DNA of 64,000 nucleotides. Origin: Myxococcus xanthus. Lineage in GTDB: Bacteria > Myxococcota > Myxococcia > Myxococcales > Myxococcaceae. The stretch covers positions 1,429,001 through 1,493,000 of the forward strand of contig NZ_CP017174.1 in assembly GCF_006402735.1 (NCBI RefSeq), in the 5' to 3' direction. Positions 38,765 through 46,256 of this stretch are shown piece after piece; within the stretch, counting starts at the first letter, position 1, and every line of letters begins with the position of its first letter. The notes beneath the pieces were generated by a model. The model was given only the letters and a program-made list of their open reading frames with translations. It had not been told where the DNA came from and did not search any database. The position numbers and the translations under genes are program-made.

Positions 38765-39520
38765 CTACTCCAGGGACGGGAGGATGACGCCGAAGTGTTC
38801 GACGAGCGCGCGTCGCAAGGCGTCTTCGTCGGCGAGAGGCTGCTCCGTCCGGACTCCGCTCCGGGTCAGGACGAGTGTGCCCTCCTTGGCGGTGATGCGC
38901 CCCTCTGGCGTCGCCCGGGTGCACAGCCGCCGCTGGGTGAAGATGGAGTCCGGGGAGGTCTGGTGGTAGCGGCACATGCCCTCGAAGTCCGCGAACTGGC
39001 GGGGCACGAGGGAGAGGCGGTACTCCGCCTCCCATCCGGAGGGCTTTTCACTCCAGAGGATGAGGTCGTCGCCCTCCGGTGAGAGCCGGTACGCGCGGCC
39101 GGAGCGCACCTGGACGTCGTGGGTGTCCAGGCGCAGGGGCTCGGTGAAGCACTCACCGAAGCCGACATCCGCCAACCAGCGTCCCTGTTCATCTTCCACC
39201 TGGAGGGCCAGGTGGTCGAACTCGGGGCCGTAGGCGCTGCCATCCGGGGCCGTGGCCACGCCCGCGGACAGCAGCGCCACCCGGTGGCCCAGCGCCGTCA
39301 GCAGCCGGGCGAAGAGGCCGTTGAGCTCGTAGCAGAAGCCGCCGCGCCGCTGGACGACGACCTTCTCGAAGAGGGCGTCCGTGTCGAGCCGGATGGGCCG
39401 CTTCAGGTGGATGTCCAGGTTCTCGAAGGGCACGGCCTCCAAGTGGGCCCGGTGCAGCCTCGTGAGGGACTGCTCCGCCCCCACGCCGATTCGCTCCAGG
39501 TAGCGCGCGACGTCGAACAT
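38765..39520 (-). CDS. nat: Arylamine N-acetyltransferase
   Basis: A 251-aa enzyme with the Cys-His-Asp triad of the NAT family: Cys63 in RRGGFCYE, His103 in EFDHLAL and Asp118 in LADVGFG. It transfers acetyl (or other acyl) groups from acyl-CoA to arylamines or hydrazines. Some homologues form amide bonds in secondary metabolism. It starts 33 nt after the stop of the giant MBL-fold gene on the same strand, so it may be its 3' companion. Cytoplasmic. Confidence 0.93.
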   Translation of the reverse strand: MFDVARYLERIGVGAEQSLTRLHRAHLEAVPFENLDIHLKRPIRLDTDALFEKVVVQRRGGFCYELNGLFARLLTALGHRVALLSAGVATAPDGSAYGPEFDHLALQVEDEQGRWLADVGFGECFTEPLRLDTHDVQVRSGRAYRLSPEGDDLILWSEKPSGWEAEYRLSLVPRQFADFEGMCRYHQTSPDSIFTQRRLCTRATPEGRITAKEGTLVLTRSGVRTEQPLADEDALRRALVEHFGVILPSLE

Positions 39521-39553
39521 GGGGGAACTGTGTCACGCGAGGGCGCAGACGGG

Positions 39554-42500
39554 TCAGACATTGAAGAGACGGATGGCGGCCGTGGCGGCGGCGTCTGCGG
39601 CGGGCACGCCCGCACTGGCCGCTGCCGCGGCGGCCAGGGGGGCGCTCCGAGGCTCGAGTGCCCGGATGGTGGCCATGGCCGCGGCTGCTTCTTCTGATGC
39701 GCCCGAAGCCCGCATCGACGCGGACTCGGCGATGGCCACGGAGATGGGATGGGCCATGCCCACGCTGAGGCTTTGGGCGGCCTGGTCCACCGGCCCCGCG
39801 GGGATGCCGATGGCTGAGGCGCTGGCAGCGGCCGCGACCGCGCGGTGGTTGGCGGCGCCTCCCAGGGCGAGCTGGGTGACGGCCATGGCCGCGGCGACGG
39901 TGGCACATGCGACAGGGGCGGCGCCCGCGACCAGCGCCGTGTTGGCATCGGTGGCGGCGGTGACCCCGGCCAGGGCAATGGTTCCGGCCGCCGCGTTCGC
40001 CGCGAGCGCCGGAACGCCAGCGGCCGCGGCGGCCGCGGCGTAACAGGCTGCCGATTGGGCAGCGGTCGGCAGGGTGAGTGCATCCGCCGTGACGAGGGCG
40101 GCGGCCGCCGCCACCGCCGCGGCTGCCTCCGCGCTGGAGTTCGCGACGGTGGCGGCCGTCACCGCCATGTTGCCAACGGCGGGCACGGGGACGCCCGTGC
40201 GGGTGGCGGCCGCGGCTTCAGCGGCGGCGGCTGCGCCTCCCATCGCCGCGGTGACGGCGGCTGTCGCCGCGGCGTAGCAGACCGCGGCGTCCCCAAGCGC
40301 CGGGGGGGCCGCCCCGGTGGCTGTCAGCACGGAGGATGCGGCTGTCACGGCGGCGGCCGCCGTCGGCGTGGAGGCCGCCACGATGCCCGCGACAGCGGCT
40401 GGGTTGGGGTGGATGGCGCCGCCCGCGAGCGTGGCGGCGCAGACCGCCACGGCGGCCTGGGAGATGCCCGGCACGGTGGCGGCCGCGGCGGCATGACAGG
40501 TGCTCGCGTCCGCCGCGGCCGGCGGAGTCACGCCCGCGTGAGCCATGCCCGCTGCCGCCGCGACGACCGCGGCGATAGCCGGAAGCGTGATGCCCGCCGT
40601 GCGCAGGAGGAGGGCGTGGTGCGCCGCGACCGGAGGTCCCGCCGAGATGGCGTTGGCCACCGTATCCAGCGTCGCGGGAAGTGGGGCCCCTCCCACCATG
40701 GCCGAGATGGCGGCCACCCTGGCGGCGACGGGCGCTGGCAGGTTCGCGCCCAACGCGCAGGCATGGGCGCTTCCGACGATGGCTGCCGTGAAGGCATCAA
40801 TCCCGACACCGGCGGCCGCCGCCTGGGCCGCGCTGAGGGCCGCGGCGCCTGTGCCTCCCAGGAAGGGAAGCGCCACGGTCGCGGCGACAGCGGTGAGGGG
40901 CGGCTCTCCCAGGCTCACCGCCAGCGCGGCCACCACCGCGGCGAGGTCCGCCGGGGGCAGGACGAGTGGGGCGGCCAGTACCGCGGCGTGGGCCGCCGTG
41001 ACGGCCTCGGCGGCCGATGGCGGGACGCCTCCGAGCATCGCGGCCGCCGGAGAGAGAGGCCCGCCTCTGACGACGTCCCCTCGTGCCGTGGCGGCGGTCC
41101 ACCACGCCGCGAGGACTGCTCGGGTCACGAGGATGCATGCGCTCGTGGCATGGGCCGCGGCGACGCCCGCGACCGCGGCCGAGGCGAAGGGCACTGCGGT
41201 CCGGGCCGCGATGGCGGGCTCCAGGCTCCGACGGGCTGCTCGCGCGGCTGGAACGCTCGCCCGGCCCAGCGCCGCGGCGTTGACCGGACCTGCCGCGGGG
41301 GCCGTGGCGGCGGCCGCGGCGGGGACCACGCCGATGGCGGTTGCAACGGCGGTGGCTGGCGCTGCTCCCGCTCCCACGGCCGCGGTTGCTCGGGCCGCGG
41401 CGACCTCCCTGCAACCATGGCACGTCCGCGAAAGGGTGCCCGTGACGGCGGAGGCCGGGCGCAGCGGTCCTTCGTAGAACGGGGCCAGCTCCCACCCCAA
41501 TGCGTGGTGCCCGCGAGGGCTGTTGTCTGGCTGTGCGCTCTGGTCCGCGTGCATGCTGGTGTTGCGGCGCACCACCCAACCCCGGCGCTGGTACTTGTCG
41601 ATGGCGAGGTGGGCGGGATGCCCCACGCCCTGCGAGAGATACCGGTGCGCGAAGGGAAGGGCCGCCGCCGCGCCGCCCGTCTGGGTGGCGACGCCGTAGG
41701 AATAGCCGATGCGGTCCGCCGCCGCGTGTGCGAGCCCGGCGGCCGGAGGTGCGCCCGCCGCCTGGCCGGTTTGCGCCGCGCGCGCCGCCTCGACGACCGC
41801 GGCCACCTCGGAGAGAGAGGCCGCGGGCCCGATGGCCGCGAGGGCTGCGGCAATCTCAACCAACGCGAGTGGGAACTTCGGGAGCGACTGGCCGCGAGAC
41901 ACCAGTGCATCCAGGATGATTTCGGGAAGGACGGGCGAGGGGGCGAAGGCGTTGGCCACCGCGCGTGGGGCATTCGCCGGGTCGATGGGCACGCTCCGCG
42001 CGAGCCCCAGCGCGGCCTGGACCGCCGCCAGCGGCGGGTTGGGAATGGCGGCGACAGCGGTGGCGAAATAGGGATGGGTCACCGCGGGGAGGTTGGCAAT
42101 CCCCGCTCCGGCGAGGGCCGCCAATGTGCCCCCGGCGCCGGTGGTGATGCTCAGGCGGGAGGCCTGGACGATGGCGGTGGCGGTCGCGACGGAGATGGTT
42201 CCGCCTTGGGCGATGCTCCGCCGCACGGCCACGGCCGCGGCGACGGCCTGCAGCACGGGTTGTGGCGCTCCGGGCCTCGCGCCGACGTGCGCCTGCTCCA
42301 CGGCTCTGCGCGCCGAGGCGGTGTGGTGGGCGTTGGGGAGACCCCTGGCCATGAGGACGGCCTCGGTGGCCGCCCTGACCACCTGGGGGCCTCCTGGGAC
42401 CGCCACCACGGGGCCCAGTCCTGGCACCGCCGCCGCACCGCCACCACCCAATGCGGCTGTCACCAGGCCCCAGGCCGCCGCCGTTCCGCCGACCAGGACG

Positions 42501-45500
42501 GGCACGGGGGGCGGGGCGCCCGCGGACACGGCCCCCAGTTGGTCGAACTGCGCTTGGGGCGTGTTCGGGGCGGCGTTCTCCAGGACCACCGCCGCGGCCG
42601 CTGCACGGGCCACCACGAGCGGGGTGAATAGCCCCGCGGAGGCGGCATAGGCAGCGCGTTCCGCCGCGGCGGCCAGGTTCGCCAGGTTCGCGGGCAGGGG
42701 AATCGGGAGCGCCGCCGCGGCTGCCGCGGCTGTCGCGGCCCGGCGGATGTTGGGATTGGGAAGCGCCGTCGCCGCGTGCGCGACCGCGGCCGCACGGGTG
42801 GGCAGCGTGTTGGGGGCCCATGGAATCCTGTCGGGATTCAGGTCGTTCGCTCCCACCTTGTTGGACCCGTGGTGGGTCGCGGTGAGGCTCACGACGACGG
42901 GCGGGTGGGCCGTGGGGGCGTAGGGAAGCGCCACCGCGCCTCCGGGAGCTCCGCCGCCGGGTGCGGCGAAGGGGCGCCGCTGCGCGGGGATGTATTGGTA
43001 GTTGACGTCGCCCGTGAGGAGCACGAACCGCTCGTTGGCGTGGAAGGGCGCCTCTCCCTGGAGCGTCGGTGGCAGCGGGGGCGCGAGCGCCTTGCAGACC
43101 GCGGTGGGGTTGCTGACGCCAGCGGCGCGGGCCACGGCGCCTTCCAGCGACAGGCCGGGGAGCGGTGCGGGGGCGTGGGTGCGTACCACGGCCTCCACCG
43201 CGGCCCGCACCGCTTCGGCGCCCTGTGGCACGGCGCCGGCCGCCGTATTCGCCGCCGTCGTGACGGGGGAGACGGCGGGTGCACCAACGATGGCTCCCTG
43301 CACATGGGCCAACGCCAGGGCCTCGACGCTTCCGGGCATCAGCGGCGCGCCGCCCGCCGCCGCTGTCCCCATGGCAGTGAAGGTGGCGACCGCCGTGCCC
43401 GGCGCGCCGCCTGCCACGATGACGGCCGCGCCCGCCGCCGCCGCCATCTGGGGCAGGGTGCCGCCCGCGACCACCACGGCGTCCGCGGCGACTTCAGCGG
43501 CCCCGCCCAGCGTCACCGCCGTGGCGGCAGCGAGCGCGGGGTGCGCCACGGCCAGCGCCGCGATGACAAGCCGCTGTCTCGCGGTGAGACCGGCGCCGGG
43601 GCCACCCGCTCCCACCGCCGCGGTGGCCGCGGCCGCCTGTCGCCGGGCGAGGACCGCCGCGGGATTGGGGTTGCCACCGGCCGGACCCATCGCCGCGAGA
43701 AATGCGGCCAGGCCGCCTCCAACGCCAGGAAGGTTGGGCCCTCCGAACGCGGCAGCCACCCATGCCGGAGGGGCGCCTCCGCCGATGGTGACCAGACCTC
43801 GCCCATTGCCCCCCAGGTTGTTGGCGTCGGTGGCCACGGGGCCCGCGGCGACAGCAACTGCACCGGCCGCGTCGCGCACGCAGACATACAGCGCCAACCC
43901 GGAGTTGTTGCGCGGGTCCGAGCCACTGGCGAGCGGGTTCTGCGCGCCTTCACGGTAGTTGCGTTCGACGAAGCCCCAGGGAAACCGCATGTGACTGCCG
44001 CCCGGACGGTTCCAGGAACTCGGCGTGCCGCGTGGACTCGCGGCTGTTCCGGGCCGCCCTGATGCCGCCCAGATGTAGAACTCGCCACCGTCGTGGACGA
44101 CGCGCGCGACCGTGTCGCGGCACACGACGGTGCCCATGTGCTGCTGCGGCGCGAGCCACCGGCAGCGGAATGACTCCGGGTAGTAGCGCCCCAAGTCACA
44201 GTGGTCCATGTCCCAGTGGGACAGGATGATGAGGGGGCCGTTGCACATGCAGGGGCCCACGCAGTGCCCCTGCGGAATGATGGGGAAGGTCCCCTGCTGT
44301 CCGTTCGCCGGGCTGCCGAAGTCGTAATAGACGATGGCGCGCCCCTGGTTGTCGTACAGCACGGAGCACGCGCCCTGGCCCACGTTGAACAGCCCCACGA
44401 AGGGGGCGAACAAGCGGTTCGGGTCGGACGCATCCATCGGATTGGGCGCGCCATCACCTACGTAGGCGTGGGCCGTGGGCGGTGGGGCACCTGGCCGCGA
44501 CCTTTCCCTGGGCACCGCTCGTGAAGTCAGCGTAGGGCCGGCTGCTCCGGCGAATGCGAGCACGGGCCCTCCGGGAGGCGGCATCCAGTCATCGAAGAAG
44601 TTCGCGACCTCCTCGGTGAAGGCGCGCACCTGTTGGGACAACTGGCGGGCCGCGGCGCGCATCCACCGGGCCAGCGCCGGGGTGGCGACCCGGGCCGTCA
44701 CCGGGATGGGGAGGGGCGCGGAGGGGATGGCGAAGGGGTTCTTGACGGGAGGCTCTGGAATCGGGCCTGAGCCCCCGGAGCCGCCAGAGCCTCCTGGACG
44801 AGATGGAGGCGGTGGTGGTGGCGGCGCGGGCAGCGGAAAGTGCAGCGCCTTGAGGGCGCCCTGCGTCAGCCCGCCATCCGAGCGATCCTCCACCCGCAGG
44901 AAGCTCCGCACCCAACGCTCCGCGGGAGGCGAGTCCGTGTCCGGGGTGAAGCCCCGCACCGTGTGAACCCCCGCGCGACGCACGCTGCCCGCCCGCACGA
45001 AGAGCCCGTCCGGGCGGGTGCTGCCTGGCGCCGCCTGCAGCTCCAGGTGGAACCAGTCCGTCTCGTAGAGGTCATCACGCAGCGGGTCCCCGGGCGCGAG
45101 CTCGAACTCGAAGACGGACACCGGGGCGGAATCATTGCCGCCGTCGATGACCCGCCGCAGGAACCAGTAATAGACGACGTAGAAGAGGTTGAGTTGCTCC
45201 AGCGTCAGCGCATCGTAGAAGTCCTCGAAGCGCCGGCCGTTGATGACGGCATTGAAGAAGCGGAGGAAGTCGCCCGGGTCGAACTGCTTCTCCAGTTCAT
45301 TCCAAACCCGGTCCATCCAGTCGCGCTCGACGCACTCCAGCCGCAGGTAGAGCGGGTCGTCGTCCGCGCCTTCCCGCTCCGTGACGAACGCGTAGTAGCG
45401 GCCGGGAAACCGGATGTTGAGGGTGTTGATTTCACCGCCGCGCGCGACGTGGCCCAGGCGGCGGTTCTTGGGCGCTGGAGTGGGGGGCGTGGCCTCAGGC

Positions 45501-45502
45501 AC
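39554..45502 (-). CDS. Giant metallo-beta-lactamase-fold protein with Ala-rich repeat insertions
   Basis: About 1982 aa, starting at GTG 45502 after GGGAGG at 6-nt spacing; it overlaps the LysM gene stop by 8 nt. Residues 1-180 form an unknown mixed domain, then a Pro8/Gly-Ser linker. A ComEC-like metallo-beta-lactamase core follows: VGLFNVGQGACSVLY, metal motif SHWDMDH (about 427), LTGDVNY (about 829) and THHGSN (about 874). The core is split by Ala-rich stretches (about 535-800 and 885-1265) and followed by a tail of about 600 residues of the same kind. There is no signal peptide. An MBL core of this type hydrolyses phosphodiesters in relatives, so a nuclease is plausible. Role and export route unknown. 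Confidence 0.75.
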   Translation of the reverse strand: MPEATPPTPAPKNRRLGHVARGGEINTLNIRFPGRYYAFVTEREGADDDPLYLRLECVERDWMDRVWNELEKQFDPGDFLRFFNAVINGRRFEDFYDALTLEQLNLFYVVYYWFLRRVIDGGNDSAPVSVFEFELAPGDPLRDDLYETDWFHLELQAAPGSTRPDGLFVRAGSVRRAGVHTVRGFTPDTDSPPAERWVRSFLRVEDRSDGGLTQGALKALHFPLPAPPPPPPPSRPGGSGGSGGSGPIPEPPVKNPFAIPSAPLPIPVTARVATPALARWMRAAARQLSQQVRAFTEEVANFFDDWMPPPGGPVLAFAGAAGPTLTSRAVPRERSRPGAPPPTAHAYVGDGAPNPMDASDPNRLFAPFVGLFNVGQGACSVLYDNQGRAIVYYDFGSPANGQQGTFPIIPQGHCVGPCMCNGPLIILSHWDMDHCDLGRYYPESFRCRWLAPQQHMGTVVCRDTVARVVHDGGEFYIWAASGRPGTAASPRGTPSSWNRPGGSHMRFPWGFVERNYREGAQNPLASGSDPRNNSGLALYVCVRDAAGAVAVAAGPVATDANNLGGNGRGLVTIGGGAPPAWVAAAFGGPNLPGVGGGLAAFLAAMGPAGGNPNPAAVLARRQAAAATAAVGAGGPGAGLTARQRLVIAALAVAHPALAAATAVTLGGAAEVAADAVVVAGGTLPQMAAAAGAAVIVAGGAPGTAVATFTAMGTAAAGGAPLMPGSVEALALAHVQGAIVGAPAVSPVTTAANTAAGAVPQGAEAVRAAVEAVVRTHAPAPLPGLSLEGAVARAAGVSNPTAVCKALAPPLPPTLQGEAPFHANERFVLLTGDVNYQYIPAQRRPFAAPGGGAPGGAVALPYAPTAHPPVVVSLTATHHGSNKVGANDLNPDRIPWAPNTLPTRAAAVAHAATALPNPNIRRAATAAAAAAALPIPLPANLANLAAAAERAAYAASAGLFTPLVVARAAAAAVVLENAAPNTPQAQFDQLGAVSAGAPPPVPVLVGGTAAAWGLVTAALGGGGAAAVPGLGPVVAVPGGPQVVRAATEAVLMARGLPNAHHTASARRAVEQAHVGARPGAPQPVLQAVAAAVAVRRSIAQGGTISVATATAIVQASRLSITTGAGGTLAALAGAGIANLPAVTHPYFATAVAAIPNPPLAAVQAALGLARSVPIDPANAPRAVANAFAPSPVLPEIILDALVSRGQSLPKFPLALVEIAAALAAIGPAASLSEVAAVVEAARAAQTGQAAGAPPAAGLAHAAADRIGYSYGVATQTGGAAAALPFAHRYLSQGVGHPAHLAIDKYQRRGWVVRRNTSMHADQSAQPDNSPRGHHALGWELAPFYEGPLRPASAVTGTLSRTCHGCREVAAARATAAVGAGAAPATAVATAIGVVPAAAAATAPAAGPVNAAALGRASVPAARAARRSLEPAIAARTAVPFASAAVAGVAAAHATSACILVTRAVLAAWWTAATARGDVVRGGPLSPAAAMLGGVPPSAAEAVTAAHAAVLAAPLVLPPADLAAVVAALAVSLGEPPLTAVAATVALPFLGGTGAAALSAAQAAAAGVGIDAFTAAIVGSAHACALGANLPAPVAARVAAISAMVGGAPLPATLDTVANAISAGPPVAAHHALLLRTAGITLPAIAAVVAAAAGMAHAGVTPPAAADASTCHAAAAATVPGISQAAVAVCAATLAGGAIHPNPAAVAGIVAASTPTAAAAVTAASSVLTATGAAPPALGDAAVCYAAATAAVTAAMGGAAAAAEAAAATRTGVPVPAVGNMAVTAATVANSSAEAAAAVAAAAALVTADALTLPTAAQSAACYAAAAAAAGVPALAANAAAGTIALAGVTAATDANTALVAGAAPVACATVAAAMAVTQLALGGAANHRAVAAAASASAIGIPAGPVDQAAQSLSVGMAHPISVAIAESASMRASGASEEAAAAMATIRALEPRSAPLAAAAAASAGVPAADAAATAAIRLFNV
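39560..41400 (-). repeat. Degenerate ~75-residue Ala-rich repeats in the tail of the MBL-fold protein
   Basis: The last ~600 codons encode almost only Ala, Val, Thr, Gly and Pro. Three units are marked by C-(H/Y)-AAA (STCHAAA, AVCYAAA, SACYAAA), spaced 73 and 77 residues. Each looks like two Ala-rich helical hairpins. The DNA has strong GCC/GCG three-base periodicity, so other frames stay open over long stretches by chance. Confidence 0.6.
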
Positions 45503-46112
45503 CGTGTGCCTCCCGCAGCTTGTGCCGGGTCCGCTCATCCACCGTGCCGGAGGGCATCAGCCCGTATTCGGCCTGGAAGCGCGCGACCGCCTCGGAGAGC
45601 GCGTCCTCCTCGCTGGCCTCGTCCTCGAGGAAGCCCAGGTTCGCCAGGCGCGCTCGCAGTCCCTCCTCCGTGGACACGGGTTGGAGCGTTCCCAGGGACA
45701 GCGTGTACTCCTCGCCGCCGACCTCCAGCGTCGCCTCGCGGGCACCGGGAGGAATCCCGCACTCGATGAGACCCTGCTCGTTCGTTTCTCCTTCGTGGGT
45801 GACGTCCCCGATGACGAGCCGGTAGGGCACCTTCGTCCGAGGCGCACCGTCCTCATGCAGTCGCAGGCGGAAGCGTTCCGGGATGCCCTTGAGCCTGAAC
45901 GTGTGCGTCCTTCCCGTCGCGCAGGGGACCTGCCGGATTTCCTTGTCCGGGAGCGTCACCGTGTCGCCGGGCTTGAGCACATGCGGGCTCGTCCGTTCCC
46001 TTCGCAGGGCCTCGTTCTCGGGCGCTTCCCAGACGCGCTGCGGACTCAGGTTGTGTGCGTGGGCAATGCTGGAGACGCAGTCGCCGTCTTGTGCAGTGTA
46101 CGTTCGAGGCAT
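45495..46112 (-). CDS. LysM-like and peptidoglycan-binding-domain protein, adaptor-like
   Basis: A 205-aa protein from MPRTYTAQDGD. A LysM-like N-terminal part (YTAQDGDCVSSIAHAHNL...HVLKPGDTVTLP, about 1-60), a central beta domain (70-135) and a C-terminal PG_binding_1 domain (LRARLANLGFLE...FQAEYGLMPSGTVDERT) are visible. No signal peptide. Proteins of this layout are often encoded beside type VI secretion spike or effector genes (recalled family knowledge). It overlaps the giant MBL gene, so it is probably a carrier or chaperone for it (inference). The frame stays open 23 codons upstream to a TTG at 46181, an alternative start. No Shine-Dalgarno precedes the ATG. Confidence 0.78.
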   Translation of the reverse strand: MPRTYTAQDGDCVSSIAHAHNLSPQRVWEAPENEALRRERTSPHVLKPGDTVTLPDKEIRQVPCATGRTHTFRLKGIPERFRLRLHEDGAPRTKVPYRLVIGDVTHEGETNEQGLIECGIPPGAREATLEVGGEEYTLSLGTLQPVSTEEGLRARLANLGFLEDEASEEDALSEAVARFQAEYGLMPSGTVDERTRHKLREAHGA

Positions 46113-46170
46113 GGGTCCGGCGGACTGAGTGCAGCCCGTGTGCCGGACGTGGCTGGAGTGGACCCATGCC
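46108..46170 (-). repeat. 11-bp inverted repeat covering the LysM gene start codon
   Basis: GGCATGGGTCC (46108-46118) is mirrored exactly by GGACCCATGCC (46160-46170), separated by 41 nt that contain further short dyads. In the mRNA the right arm would include the ATG at 46112. This could mask initiation and make translation of the LysM-MBL pair conditional. Confidence 0.5.
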
Positions 46171-46190
46171 ACGGGTTGCAATCACAGCGG

Positions 46191-46240
46191 CCGTGCGCGT
46201 CATGACGGAACGCAGATGCGTTTCGCGATGACGCGCACGG
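46191..46240. repeat. 50-nt hairpin with 13-bp outer and 6-bp inner stem
   Basis: CCGTGCGCGTCAT (46191-46203) pairs exactly with ATGACGCGCACGG (46228-46240); inside, AACGCA (46209-46214) pairs with TGCGTT (46217-46222). It lies 16 nt after the aminopeptidase stop and before the LysM gene, so it may terminate the former or be a regulatory structure of the latter. No U-tract follows. Confidence 0.55.
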
Positions 46241-46256
46241 GAGGCGTGTCGCGCGC

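Noticed and set aside
39845..42631. 928-codon open frame on the plus strand opposite the Ala-rich tail
   Set aside because: Composition is Gly/Arg/His mirror of GCC/GCG-biased codons; a shadow of the real minus-strand gene.
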